DNA of 18,344 nt from Gammaproteobacteria bacterium. Lineage in GTDB: Bacteria > Pseudomonadota > Gammaproteobacteria > UBA5335 > SLRW01. Location of the stretch: NCBI GenBank assembly GCA_007134115.1, contig SLLK01000136.1:1-18344 (forward strand). Direction: 5' to 3'. Position numbers and translations under genes: made by a program. Positions within the stretch are counted from its first letter, which is position 1, and each line of letters starts with the position of its first letter. This document shows, in pieces, positions 6,962 through 14,883 of the stretch. The notes under the pieces were generated by a model that searched no databases, was not told where the DNA came from, and saw only the letters and a list, made by a program, of their open reading frames with translations.

Positions 6962-8191
6962 TCAGTATGCGGGCGGCAGGCGGCGCCCCATCCACATGAA
7001 CGCCATCAACCCCAGACTGGCCAGCAGGGTCATGCCCAGCGGGAAGGCCATGGGTCCCAGCGGATACAGTGCGGCGGACACCATGGTGCCCAGCGCCGCC
7101 CCGCCCATCTGCAGAAAGCCGGCCATCGCCGATGCCGTGCCGGCGCGCTCCGGGAAGCCGCTGATGGCAGTCGCCAGTCCGGTGGGCATCACCAGCCCGA
7201 GGCCCCAGACAAACACAAACATCGGGGCGGTCAGGGCCCACAGGTTGAGTACACCGAACAGCGTGGGTATCAGCATGGCGGCCGCGCCCAGAGCGGCGAT
7301 CACCAGCCCGGCGCGCACGGCCTGGCGCGCACCACGCTGTTCGGCCATGCGTGCTCCGAGCAGGGCGCCGCCGAGAAAACCCAGCACGGTGGCCGCGGGG
7401 ATCAGCCCGTAGAGACTTGCCGGGATGCCCAGATGTTCGATGAACACCTCCGGCGACCCGGCATAGAAGGCGAACAGCGCGGCCAGTGTCAGCGATGTGG
7501 CCGCCACATAGGCGCGGAATACCGGCGAGGCGAGCACCGGACGGTAGGCGCCAAAAAAGGCGCGCATGTGGAGGCTGGTCATGCGCTGATTGTTGGTTTC
7601 CGGCAGCCAGCGCCAGGCAATCAGGCTGATGATCAGCCCGGCTGCGGTGGCCACTACAAAGGTTGAGCGCCAGCCCACCGTATCCTGCAGAATGCCGCCA
7701 AGCAGCGGCGCGAAGCCGGGGACCACGGCAAAGGCGATGGTGATGTAGGACATCACCCTCGCCAGTACGGCGCCGTCGTAGACATCGCGCACCACGGCGC
7801 GGGCGACCACCAGACCGGCGCAGGCGCCCGCGGCCTGCAGGGTGCGCCCGATGATCAACTGCTCAATGCTGACGGCCACCACACACAGCGCGCTGGCCAG
7901 CACGTACAGCGCGAGCCCCGTGAACAGCACCCGGCGGCGGCCGAAACGGTCGGACAGCGGGCCGTACAGCAGCTGGGTCAGTGCAAAGGCCAGCAGGAAC
8001 ACGGTCAGGGTGAGCTGCACCGTAGACATCGGCGCACCCAGGTCGTCCCGAATGGCGGGCAGGGAGGGCAGATAAACACTGGTGGCAAACTGCCCGAGCG
8101 CGGACAGCGCGGTGAGCAGGGCGATGAAGCCCGGCACAATCACAGTGGTACGCTGGGAGTTGTCGGCTGACGCCGGTTGCGCGGTAGTCAT
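6962..8191 (-). CDS. Bcr/CflA family multidrug efflux MFS transporter
   Basis: A 409-residue inner-membrane proton antiporter of the DHA1 Bcr/CflA group. The first helix region contains SALGQFATSVYLPSLPAIRDDL, the segment typical of Bcr and CflA. Motif A follows as LYGPLSDRFGRRRVL. The motif-C-like stretch VVPGFAPLLGGILQDTVGWR matches the drug:H+ antiporter-1 family. About twelve hydrophobic segments fit the length. The start at 8191 (MTTAQPAS) places the first membrane segment where the family has it. An in-frame ATG at 8317 would add 42 hydrophilic residues that look non-coding. The ribosome site is weak (GGA about seven bases upstream). The substrate cannot be predicted. The gene is divergent from the small XapX-like genes. 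Confidence 0.9.
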   Translation of the reverse strand: MTTAQPASADNSQRTTVIVPGFIALLTALSALGQFATSVYLPSLPAIRDDLGAPMSTVQLTLTVFLLAFALTQLLYGPLSDRFGRRRVLFTGLALYVLASALCVVAVSIEQLIIGRTLQAAGACAGLVVARAVVRDVYDGAVLARVMSYITIAFAVVPGFAPLLGGILQDTVGWRSTFVVATAAGLIISLIAWRWLPETNNQRMTSLHMRAFFGAYRPVLASPVFRAYVAATSLTLAALFAFYAGSPEVFIEHLGIPASLYGLIPAATVLGFLGGALLGARMAEQRGARQAVRAGLVIAALGAAAMLIPTLFGVLNLWALTAPMFVFVWGLGLVMPTGLATAISGFPERAGTASAMAGFLQMGGAALGTMVSAALYPLGPMAFPLGMTLLASLGLMAFMWMGRRLPPAY

Positions 8192-8351
8192 GAGAAGTCC
8201 GGTTGGGGCGTGCACACCCCGGCGGCCGGGGTCTTCGCTGCAAGCGCAGCAGCGTACCGGTTTTTGCCGTTGCTGGGAATGTTTGGTGTGCCGGGCGTCC
8301 GGCTGCGGAGCGTACAACGCGGTAGCAAAATGGCGAGGGGAGATAGACGCT

Positions 8352-8537
8352 ATGAAAAGCCTGGTGGGCCTGTTGCTGGCCCTTCTTATAGGTGCCGGCT
8401 GTGCCCTGGCGGGTATTCCGGTGCCGGCGCCGGGGGCGTTTTCCGGTGCCTTTCTGGTGATGGGTATGACGGCCGGCTATGTGGTGGCCGATTACTGGCT
8501 CACACGTGCCGACGGGGACGCCGCGGATGCAGATTGA
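8352..8537 (+). CDS. XapX-like (DUF1427) small membrane protein, first of a tandem pair
   Basis: A 61-residue protein with two hydrophobic segments (about residues 3-21 and 30-47) joined by the proline-rich turn AGIPVPAPGAFSG, the layout of XapX/DUF1427 proteins. The tail TRADGDAADAD is acidic. AGGGGA lies about ten bases before the ATG. The following gene starts 11 bases before this stop and encodes a similar protein: IPVPAPGAFSGAFLV here aligns with VPLPAPVRPLGALLV there. The only N-terminal charge is Lys2, so the protein may have both ends in the cytoplasm. Function of the family is unknown, and the assignment rests on short motifs. Confidence 0.7.
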   Translation: MKSLVGLLLALLIGAGCALAGIPVPAPGAFSGAFLVMGMTAGYVVADYWLTRADGDAADAD

Positions 8538-8697
8538 ACTGCTGGCCGGCCTGGGTCTGGCCTTCATGATTGGTGTGCTGTGTCGCCGTTTTGCGGTGCC
8601 GCTGCCGGCACCCGTGCGCCCACTGGGTGCCTTGCTGGTACTTGCGCTGACCTCCGGCTTCGTCGTGACGCAGGCGTATCTCGCTGCGGCCGCTTGA
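8527..8697 (+). CDS. XapX-like small membrane protein, second of the tandem pair
   Basis: A 56-residue, two-helix membrane protein that starts inside the preceding gene (ATG 8527, overlap 11 bases), so translation is probably coupled. It resembles its neighbour along the whole length: two hydrophobic segments, the turn VPLPAPVRPLGALLV, and TSGFVVTQ matching TAGYVVAD. Three arginines (RR at 19-20 and R29) lie in the central loop and none at the ends, so by the positive-inside rule the loop should be cytoplasmic, the reverse of its partner. Possible start codons upstream in the same frame lie inside the first gene. Its end is 89 bases before ptsP, so co-transcription with ptsP is possible. Confidence 0.65.
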   Translation: MQIELLAGLGLAFMIGVLCRRFAVPLPAPVRPLGALLVLALTSGFVVTQAYLAAAA

Positions 8698-8786
8698 CAG
8701 AAAATGCTATGCTCGAAGTCGGTTTCGCGGACTGAATCCCCGCCGCCCGCGACGTTTCGTCACATTCACCGGATATAAAGAGCGCC

Positions 8787-11054
8787 ATGCTGTACACCTT
8801 GCGCCAGATTGTTCAGGAGGTCAGTGCCGCGGCCAATCTGGATGAGGCGCTGTCGGTCATTGTCACGCGGGTCAAGGAAGCCCTCAATGTGGATGTGTGT
8901 TCCGTCTATCTGACCTCCGACGAGGACGGCGACTATGTGCTGATGGCCACGGACGGGCTCAACCCGGAGTCGGTGGGGCAGGCTCGCCTGGCCATCGGTG
9001 AGGGCATCGTGGGTCTGGTCGGTGAGCGGCAGGAGCCGGTCAACCTGGAGACGGCCTCGGGGCACCCCCGCTTTCGTTATTTTCCGGAGATGGGCGAAGA
9101 GCCCTACGAAGCCTTTCTCGGCGTGCCGGTGATCCACTTCCGGCGCGTGATGGGCGTGCTGGTGGTGCAGCAGACCAATGACCGGCTGTTCGACAAGGAC
9201 GAAGTGGCCTTCATGGTGACGGTGGCGGCGCAGCTGGCCGGCGTGATCGCCGAGGTCAGCTCCGGCACCGCCATGAACCGTCTGCTCGAGGAGCGGGCGC
9301 AGACCAACACCTTTATCCGCGGCCGCCGCGGGGCGCCGGGCGTGACCATCGGCACCGCCGCACTGGCTACGGTTGCCTCGGACCTGATGGCGGTGCCTGA
9401 CCGGGAAGCCGGTGATGTTGCCGAGGAAGAAAAATCCTTCCGTAACGCCGTGTCCGAGACGCGTGACGAACTGCGTCGCAATCGTGAGCGCATGGAGGCG
9501 GCGTTGCCGCCCGATGCGCAGGCGGTATTTGATGCCTATCTGATGTTGCTCGACGAGGGCAGCCTGATTAACGACACCATCGGCCGCATCCAGCAGGGGC
9601 AGTGGGCGCCGGCGGCCCTGCGCGACACCATCGGCGAGCAGAGCGCCGTTTTTGAGCAGATGAATGATCGCTACCTGCGCGCGCGCGCCGAGGATATCCG
9701 GGGTATAGGGCGGCGTCTGCTGTCGCGCTTGCAGCAGGAAAACCAGAGCGCGCGCGATTATCCCGAGCGTTGCATCCTGGTGGGTGAGGAAGTCAGCGTG
9801 GCGCGCATTGCCGAGGTGCCGGTGGAACGGCTGGCCGGCATCGTGTGCCTCAAGGGCTCCGTCTATTCGCATACCGCCGTGCTCGCCCGTGCCCTGGGCA
9901 TCCCTGCGGTCATGGGTGTGGGCAGTCTGCCGCTGGAGCACCTGGATGGCGCCCGCATTGTTGTCGACGGTTATCAGGGGCGGGTTTTTATCCGTCCTTC
10001 GGCGACCATCGTGGAGGAGTTCGAACGGCTGGTTGAGCGTGACGAGCGTCTGGCGGAGCAACTCTCCGAGTTCCGCGACCTGCCCGCCGAGACCCCTGAC
10101 GGCGTGCGCATGCACCTGTACGCCAATACCGGCTTCTTCTCGGACATCAAGCCGGCCCTGAACAGTGGTGCCGAGGGCATCGGGCTGTATCGCACCGAGT
10201 TCACCTTCATGGTGCGCGAGTCGTTCCCCGGCGAAGATGAGCAGGCACAGATCTACCGGCGCGTGCTGGAAACTGTCGCGCCCCGCCCGGTGACCATGCG
10301 TACGCTGGATATCGGCGGCGACAAACCGCTGACCTATTTTCCCATCGAGGAAGACAACCCGTTCCTGGGCTGGCGCGGGATTCGCGTGACGCTGGACCAT
10401 CCCGAAATCTTTCTGACCCAGCTGCGCGCCATGCTGCGTGCGGCCAGGGGGCTGGATAATATGCGCATCCTGCTGCCCATGGTCAGTGCAGTGAGTGAAG
10501 TGGACGAGGCACTGGCGCTGATTGACCGGGCCTGGCAGGAGCTGCGAGAAAGTGGTGAGGCGCCGGCGCGCAAGCCGCCGCTGGGCGTGATGATCGAGGT
10601 GCCCTCGGCGATCTATATCATTCCCGCCCTGGCGCGCCGCGTCGATTTTATTGCCGTGGGCACCAATGACCTGACCCAGTATCTGCTGGCCGTAGACCGC
10701 AATAATCCGCGCGTTGCCGACCTGTACGATCCTTTGCATCCTTCGGTGATCCACGCCGTTCGCCAGGTGGTGCAGGGTGTGCAGACGCACGGGTTACCGG
10801 TCAGCGTATGTGGTGAGATGGCCGGCACCCCGGGCGGCGCGTTGTTGCTGCTGGGCATGGGGGCGGATACGCTGAGTTCCGCCGCCCCGGCCATTCCGCG
10901 TGTCAAGTGGGTGATCCGCAAGTTCACCCGTGCGCGGGCCGCCGAGCTGCTTGATGAAGTGCTGCGTCTGGAAGGGCCGGGTGAGGTTCACGCACTGCTG
11001 GATATGGCCTTGCGCGAGGCCGGGCTGGGCGAGCTGCTGGCCGAGGAAGTATAG
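8787..11054 (+). CDS. ptsP: Phosphoenolpyruvate-protein phosphotransferase PtsP (enzyme I-Ntr)
   Basis: PtsP takes phosphate from PEP and passes it to NPr (PtsO) and then PtsN in the nitrogen phosphotransferase relay. The relay regulates potassium transport, nitrogen and carbon balance, and often virulence or storage polymers. The 755-residue length is normal. Residues 1 to about 160 are the sensory GAF domain (SVYLTSDEDGDYVLMATDGL, GEGIVGLVGERQEPVN). The EI N-terminal domain follows, with active-site His362 in GSVYSHTAVLARALGIPAV. The PEP-binding TIM barrel has GIGLYRTEF, RTLDIGGDKPL and FIAVGTNDLTQYLLAVDRNN, and ends with catalytic Cys675 in VSVCGEMAG. The start matches the usual PtsP N-terminus. 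No ptsO or ptsN is in the window. A MaoC-type gene follows at 49 bases. Confidence 0.97.
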   Translation: MLYTLRQIVQEVSAAANLDEALSVIVTRVKEALNVDVCSVYLTSDEDGDYVLMATDGLNPESVGQARLAIGEGIVGLVGERQEPVNLETASGHPRFRYFPEMGEEPYEAFLGVPVIHFRRVMGVLVVQQTNDRLFDKDEVAFMVTVAAQLAGVIAEVSSGTAMNRLLEERAQTNTFIRGRRGAPGVTIGTAALATVASDLMAVPDREAGDVAEEEKSFRNAVSETRDELRRNRERMEAALPPDAQAVFDAYLMLLDEGSLINDTIGRIQQGQWAPAALRDTIGEQSAVFEQMNDRYLRARAEDIRGIGRRLLSRLQQENQSARDYPERCILVGEEVSVARIAEVPVERLAGIVCLKGSVYSHTAVLARALGIPAVMGVGSLPLEHLDGARIVVDGYQGRVFIRPSATIVEEFERLVERDERLAEQLSEFRDLPAETPDGVRMHLYANTGFFSDIKPALNSGAEGIGLYRTEFTFMVRESFPGEDEQAQIYRRVLETVAPRPVTMRTLDIGGDKPLTYFPIEEDNPFLGWRGIRVTLDHPEIFLTQLRAMLRAARGLDNMRILLPMVSAVSEVDEALALIDRAWQELRESGEAPARKPPLGVMIEVPSAIYIIPALARRVDFIAVGTNDLTQYLLAVDRNNPRVADLYDPLHPSVIHAVRQVVQGVQTHGLPVSVCGEMAGTPGGALLLLGMGADTLSSAAPAIPRVKWVIRKFTRARAAELLDEVLRLEGPGEVHALLDMALREAGLGELLAEEV

Positions 11055-11103
11055 GTATTCAGCCGCCGTCCGGGCCAGGCACCGGGCGGCGCGGGAGGGC
11101 TTG

Positions 11104-11577
11104 ATGGGGCTTGAATCAGCAACCACTTATGAGGCGATTCGTGCCCGTGTGGCCACCCCGCTGGGGACCTCGCAGTGGGTGTCCATTGACCAGGCATGGA
11201 TTGACGATTTCGCGCGCGTCACCCGCGACCACGATCCCATGCATGTGGATCCGCAGTGGGCGGCCGATCACAGCCCGTATGGCACCACTGTGGCCTTCGG
11301 TTTCCAGACCCTGTCGCTACTGACCTGGTTGCAACATGAGGTGGTGCGCTGGCCGGACAATGCCCTGTATGGTCTGAACTACGGTTTTGATCGCCTGCGG
11401 TTTGTGGCGCCGGTGCCGGTCGATTCGCGTATTCGTGCCCACTTTGCGCTGGCCGGTGCAAGCCGCGACGATGACGGGCGGATCCGGCTGGAAACCGACG
11501 TACAGGTCGAGATCGAAGGTGAGCAACGGCCGGCGCTGGTGGCGCGCTGGCTGGCGCTGCTGGCACTGCGGGAATGA
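11104..11577 (+). CDS. MaoC-like hot-dog fold dehydratase (NodN-type)
   Basis: A 157-residue single hot-dog domain protein of the MaoC/R-specific enoyl-CoA hydratase superfamily. The hydratase-2 motif is seen as DFARVTRDHDPMHVDPQWA, with the catalytic pair Asp42 and His47. The position usually held by Asn is Asp44 here. SPYGTTVAFGFQTLSLL is the downstream family segment, and the layout resembles the NodN subgroup. Family members hydrate trans-2-enoyl-CoA or related thioesters. The substrate here is not predictable. GGAGGG lies about four bases before the ATG, a strong site that fixes the start. The gene is 49 bases after ptsP with no terminator between, so it may be co-transcribed. Confidence 0.87.
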   Translation: MGLESATTYEAIRARVATPLGTSQWVSIDQAWIDDFARVTRDHDPMHVDPQWAADHSPYGTTVAFGFQTLSLLTWLQHEVVRWPDNALYGLNYGFDRLRFVAPVPVDSRIRAHFALAGASRDDDGRIRLETDVQVEIEGEQRPALVARWLALLALRE

Positions 11578-11677
11578 TGCCATGACCGGCTGGTCTGCAT
11601 GCACTGTCCTGTCTGCCGTGATTGAGCGTTGCCGCGTATTGCCGATGCTGCCTTTGTCGCAGCGGGCAGGGCGCTGA

Positions 11678-13390
11678 ATGCATCGGCGCTGGCTGCGCTG
11701 GTTGCCCCTGCTGCGCTGGCTGCCGAGCTACCAGCGTGAGGATTTCGCGCGCGATCTGCTGGCCGGGGTACTGGTCTCGGTGCTGCTGGTGCCCCAGGCC
11801 GTGGCTTATGCCCTGCTCGCCGGGTTGCCTGCACACACCGGTCTGTATGCGGCCCTGTTACCCCTGGTGGCTTATGCGCTGTTCGGCTCCAGCCCGGTGC
11901 TGGCCGTGGGGCCGGTAGCGGTTATCTCGCTGATGACGGCCGCTACGATTGGCAGTCTGGGGCTGGAAGAACCCCAGTTGCGCGTTGCCGCCGCGGCCGC
12001 GCTGGCAGTGCTTACCGGCGCCGTACTACTGGCTATGGCGTTGTTGCGCCTGGGCGTGATCGTGCGCTTTATCAGTCACCCGGTTCTCAACGGCTTTCTC
12101 GCCGCCGCGGCTGTGTTGATCATGCTCAGTCAGGTGCCGGTGTTGTTCGGTTTGCCGCCCGCCGACGGCGGCGCCTGGCAGCAGCTGATCAGGCTGCCCG
12201 TCGAGGTCCCGCGCGTACATGCCCCCACGATGGTCCTGGGGGCATTCAGCCTGGTCATGCTGGCACTGATGAGCCTCTACGGTGCGCGCCTGCTGGTTGC
12301 GTGCGGGACGCCCGAGCCTGCCGCGCGGCTGCTGGCCCAGTTGGCTCCGCTGGCAGTACTGGTGCTTGCTGCCCTGGCGGCCGCCCACTGGTCCGCGGGG
12401 ATCGCCGTGGTGGGCAGTGTGCCCGAGGGGCTACCGGCGTTATCTTTGCCGGCGCCGGATATGGCGTTGTGGCGGCAACTGTTGCCGGCGGCGGTGCTGA
12501 TCGCTCTGGTCGGCTTTGTCGAAAGTGTGAGTGTCGCGCAGGCGCTGGCTGCCCGGCGCCGCTCCCGCATAGAGCCGGAGCGCGAACTGATCGGCACCGG
12601 CGCGGCCAATCTTGCCGCCGGTGTGTCGGGCGGCTTTCCCGTGGCCGGCGGGCTGTCGCGCTCGGCCCTTAACTTCCAGGTCGGTGCGGCGACGCCGCTG
12701 GCCGGCGTGGTCACCGCCGGCTGTATCGCGCTGGTGTTGCTGTTCCTCTCGCCATTGCTGGCGTGGTTGCCGCGCGCCGCGGTGGCTGCGGTGATTGTGA
12801 TGGCCGCCGCCTCGCTGGTGGACTGGCGTGCCATGCTTGCCGCCTGGCGCTATAACCGGGCCGACGGTTTGTGCATGGCGGTGACGCTGGTCACGGTGCT
12901 GGCGGTGGGCATCGAGGCGGGTATTCTCGCCGGGGCCGGGCTCTCGCTGGCGCTGTTTCTTTGGCGCACCAGCCGCCCGCATATCGCCGTGGTGGGCCGG
13001 GTGCCCGGCACCGAGCATTACCGCAATATCCGGCGCCACGAGGTGCAAACCAGCGCCCGCGTGCTGGCTGTGCGCGTCGATGAAAGCCTGTATTTCGCCA
13101 ACACGCGCTTTCTCGAGGACCGGCTGTTGTCGGAGGTGGCCGCGCGCCCCGATCTGCAGCATCTGGTGCTGGTGTGCAGCGCCGTCAATGACATTGATGC
13201 CAGCGCTTTGGAAACCCTCACGCGGCTGACTTACGGGCTGGCCGATGCCGGCGTGACCCTGCACCTGGCGGAGGTCAAGGGGCCGGTGATGGATCGCCTG
13301 CAGCGCGTGGATTTCGCCGGGACACTGGGCAAGGGGCGGATATTCCTGAGCACCCACAGTGCCATGCAAAGCCTGGAACGTAGTGATTAG
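11678..13390 (+). CDS. SulP family inorganic anion transporter with C-terminal STAS domain
   Basis: A 570-residue SulP/SLC26 protein. It opens with the sulfate-transporter signature: AGVLVSVLLVPQAVAYALLAG, then LYAALLPLVAYALFGSSP and VGPVAVISLMTA (about residues 29-90). Many hydrophobic segments follow. The region around GFVESVSVAQALAARRR and AANLAAGVSGGFPVAGGLSRSALN matches the family. From about residue 455 a cytoplasmic STAS domain is recognisable, with the loop NDIDASALETL (Asp507, Ser509). Members carry sulfate, bicarbonate or other anions as proton or sodium symporters. Sulfate is suggested only by the sulfide-response genes next door. AGGG sits seven bases before the ATG. The gene ends seven bases from the convergent bigR-like gene. 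Confidence 0.93.
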   Translation: MHRRWLRWLPLLRWLPSYQREDFARDLLAGVLVSVLLVPQAVAYALLAGLPAHTGLYAALLPLVAYALFGSSPVLAVGPVAVISLMTAATIGSLGLEEPQLRVAAAAALAVLTGAVLLAMALLRLGVIVRFISHPVLNGFLAAAAVLIMLSQVPVLFGLPPADGGAWQQLIRLPVEVPRVHAPTMVLGAFSLVMLALMSLYGARLLVACGTPEPAARLLAQLAPLAVLVLAALAAAHWSAGIAVVGSVPEGLPALSLPAPDMALWRQLLPAAVLIALVGFVESVSVAQALAARRRSRIEPERELIGTGAANLAAGVSGGFPVAGGLSRSALNFQVGAATPLAGVVTAGCIALVLLFLSPLLAWLPRAAVAAVIVMAAASLVDWRAMLAAWRYNRADGLCMAVTLVTVLAVGIEAGILAGAGLSLALFLWRTSRPHIAVVGRVPGTEHYRNIRRHEVQTSARVLAVRVDESLYFANTRFLEDRLLSEVAARPDLQHLVLVCSAVNDIDASALETLTRLTYGLADAGVTLHLAEVKGPVMDRLQRVDFAGTLGKGRIFLSTHSAMQSLERSD

Positions 13391-13397
13391 CGCCGGC

Positions 13398-13745
13398 TTA
13401 TTCCCGGCTGGCGTGTGGCTCACAATAAATGGCGTGTAATGTCTCAATGATCCGCCGTGCCTGCTCGCCATGCAATGCGTAGTAGATTGTCTGCGCCTCG
13501 CGGCGTGTGGCCACAAAGCCCTCGCGGCGCAGCAGGGCAAGGTGCTGTGACAGTGCTGACTGGCTCAGCGGCACGCGGGCATTGAGTTCACTCACCGACA
13601 GCGGGCCTTCCGTGAGTGAACACAGGATCATCAACCGATTGTGATTGGCCAGCGCCTTGAGCAGGCGTGTCGCCTCCCCGGCATGTTCGGCCATTTCCTG
13701 CATGTCCATGATCACGGCGCCTCCCGGCGTCCTGTCATCGCTCAT
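13398..13745 (-). CDS. bigR: BigR/SqrR-type ArsR family persulfide-sensing repressor
   Basis: A 115-residue winged-helix ArsR protein. With the start at 13745 the two cysteines fall at 42 (LMILCSLTEG) and 108 (HAIYCEPH), the numbering of the redox pair in BigR and essentially that of SqrR (41/107). In those proteins sulfide-derived persulfides link the two thiols and release DNA. Recognition helix: LSQSALSQHLALLRREGFV; wing: TRREAQTIYYAL. No CxC metal site of metal-sensing ArsR proteins is present. The start at 13745 is supported by GGGAG about eight bases upstream and by the cysteine numbering. ATG 13790 and ATG 13709 are in-frame alternatives. It is divergent from the persulfide dioxygenase across an AT-rich gap with a palindrome, as in known BigR operons. 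The symbol is given by this match. Confidence 0.88.
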   Translation of the reverse strand: MSDDRTPGGAVIMDMQEMAEHAGEATRLLKALANHNRLMILCSLTEGPLSVSELNARVPLSQSALSQHLALLRREGFVATRREAQTIYYALHGEQARRIIETLHAIYCEPHASRE

Positions 13746-13788
13746 GTGTGTGCTCCCTGTAACTGGCACCCGGCATTCTAGATGGCTC

Positions 13789-13844
13789 ATTAGTTAAAGT
13801 ATACCTAAATTAGTATTGACTAATATATTGGCGCCTGCGATGAT
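13789..13844 (+). promoter_or_regulatory. AT-rich operator with candidate promoter of the persulfide dioxygenase gene
   Basis: The perfect palindrome ATTAGT-ATTG-ACTAAT occupies 13809-13824. A second ATTAGT lies at 13789-13794, exactly 20 bases (two helical turns) upstream, and CCTAAAT at 13804-13810 makes an imperfect partner to it. Inside the palindrome is TTGACT (13816-13821, 5/6 to -35). Seventeen bases on is GATGAT (13839-13844, 4/6) preceded by TGC, an extended -10. A repressor on the palindrome would cover the -35. On the opposite strand TATACT (13803-13798) could be a -10 for the repressor gene, which would then be autoregulated. The tract is sharply AT-rich against a GC-rich surround. 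Confidence 0.6.
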
Positions 13845-13886
13845 CGCCGCATGTGTTTCAGCGTCGTTTAATCAGGAGTTCAAGTC

Positions 13887-14780
13887 ATGGCTAAACCGGA
13901 AGTGAAAGCGTTTTTCCACGCCGATACCTCCACCTGGTCCTATGTCGTCAGTGATCCGGCGACTGCGCGTGCGGCGGTCATTGATGCGGTGCTCGACTTT
14001 GATTACAAATCCGGTCGCACCGGGACCGGTAGCGTGCAGGCGATCATTGACTATGTGCGCGACCATGATTTGCAGGTGGAATGGGTACTGGAAACCCATG
14101 CCCACGCCGATCACCTCGCGGCTGCGCCGAAGGTGCGCGAGGCGGTGGGTGGCACCATTGCCATCGGCGAGGGCATTCGTGAGGTACAAGAGCGTTTCCG
14201 CAAGATCTTCAACTTCGAGAAGGCGTTCCTGCCCGACGGTGCCCAGTTTGATCACCTGTTCCGTGACGGGGACAGCTTCACGGTCGGTGAGATCGAGGGC
14301 CGGGTGATCCATACGCCCGGGCACACCTCTGACAGCATCAGCTATGTGATCGGTGATGCGGTATTTGTGGGCGACACCCTGTTCATGCCCGATGCCGGTA
14401 CCGCCCGCTGCGATTTCCCCGGGGGTGATGCCGGGGTGATGTACCGCTCCATTCAGAAGCTGTTTGCGCTGCCGGATGAGACCCGCATGTTCATGTGCCA
14501 CGATTATCAGCCCGGTGGTCGTGAGCCGCTGTTCCAGACCACGGTGGGCGAGCAGAAGCGCGACAACATCCATGTGGGTACCGGCAAGAGCGAGGCCGCG
14601 TTCGTTCACATGCGTAATGAGCGCGATGCCGGCCTGGCTATGCCACGGCTGATCGTGCCTTCCATCCAGGTCAATATCCGGGCCGGTGAATTTCCGGCGC
14701 CCGAGGACAACGGCACGGTCTATCTGAAGGTGCCGGTGGATACGCTTGGCAAACCGACGGGAAAGCCGGAGACGGGCTGA
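13887..14780 (+). CDS. Persulfide dioxygenase, ETHE1/Blh-like metallo-beta-lactamase fold
   Basis: A 297-residue single-domain MBL-fold protein. The metal motif THAHADHL supplies His71, His73, Asp75 and His76. Further ligands are His147 in IHTPGHTSDS, Asp164 in FVGDTLF and His206 in FMCHDYQPGG. GTARCDFPGGDA is the segment that separates ETHE1/Blh sulfur dioxygenases from hydrolases such as glyoxalase II. The enzyme uses mononuclear iron to oxidise glutathione persulfide to sulfite with oxygen, detoxifying sulfide in the cytoplasm. There is no rhodanese domain and no N-terminal DUF442 extension as in Xylella Blh. AGGAG lies nine bases before the ATG. Regulation by the divergent BigR-type repressor through the palindrome over its -35 is a strong inference. 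A terminator hairpin follows 72 bases after the stop. Confidence 0.92.
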   Translation: MAKPEVKAFFHADTSTWSYVVSDPATARAAVIDAVLDFDYKSGRTGTGSVQAIIDYVRDHDLQVEWVLETHAHADHLAAAPKVREAVGGTIAIGEGIREVQERFRKIFNFEKAFLPDGAQFDHLFRDGDSFTVGEIEGRVIHTPGHTSDSISYVIGDAVFVGDTLFMPDAGTARCDFPGGDAGVMYRSIQKLFALPDETRMFMCHDYQPGGREPLFQTTVGEQKRDNIHVGTGKSEAAFVHMRNERDAGLAMPRLIVPSIQVNIRAGEFPAPEDNGTVYLKVPVDTLGKPTGKPETG

Positions 14781-14852
14781 AAAACATGGCCTCACGCAAA
14801 GCCGTAAAGGAAAGCGGCCGCGAAATACACGCCAAATGCGCGCGAGATTATT

Positions 14853-14880
14853 AACAGCCGAGTTGGTGCTCGGCTGTTTT
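14853..14880 (+). terminator. Rho-independent terminator after the persulfide dioxygenase gene
   Basis: AACAGCCGAG (14853-14862) pairs perfectly with CTCGGCTGTT (14869-14878) around a six-base loop TTGGTG, followed by T residues (the last four bases of the feature are TTTT). The 10-bp stem and short T tail fit an intrinsic terminator. It would separate the dioxygenase transcript from the YeeE/YedE pair, or attenuate read-through. Confidence 0.75.
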
Positions 14881-14883
14881 AAA

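Noticed and set aside
8694..8716. TTGACA upstream of ptsP as a promoter
   Set aside because: The only nearby -10-like hexamer, TATGCT, is eight bases away, far too close; nothing fits at 16-18 bases.
8766..10790. 674-codon open frame on the strand opposite ptsP
   Set aside because: It is a His/Gln/Arg-rich antisense shadow of a clearly real PtsP gene, produced by codon bias; no family motif is visible.
11054..11103. GCCGCC/GGCGGC inverted repeat after ptsP as a terminator
   Set aside because: The stem is interrupted and is followed by GCGGGAGGG, not a T run; it overlaps the ribosome site region of the next gene.
13392..13408. GCCGG-N7-CCGGC hairpin between SulP and the repressor gene as a terminator
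   Set aside because: Only five base pairs and no T tract on either strand.
12440..13540. 366-codon leftward open frame over the SulP gene
   Set aside because: Composition (His, Gln, Arg-rich) and full overlap with SulP and the repressor gene mark it as an antisense shadow.
13872..14795. 307-codon leftward open frame over the dioxygenase
   Set aside because: Antisense shadow of a gene with complete metal-binding motifs on the other strand.
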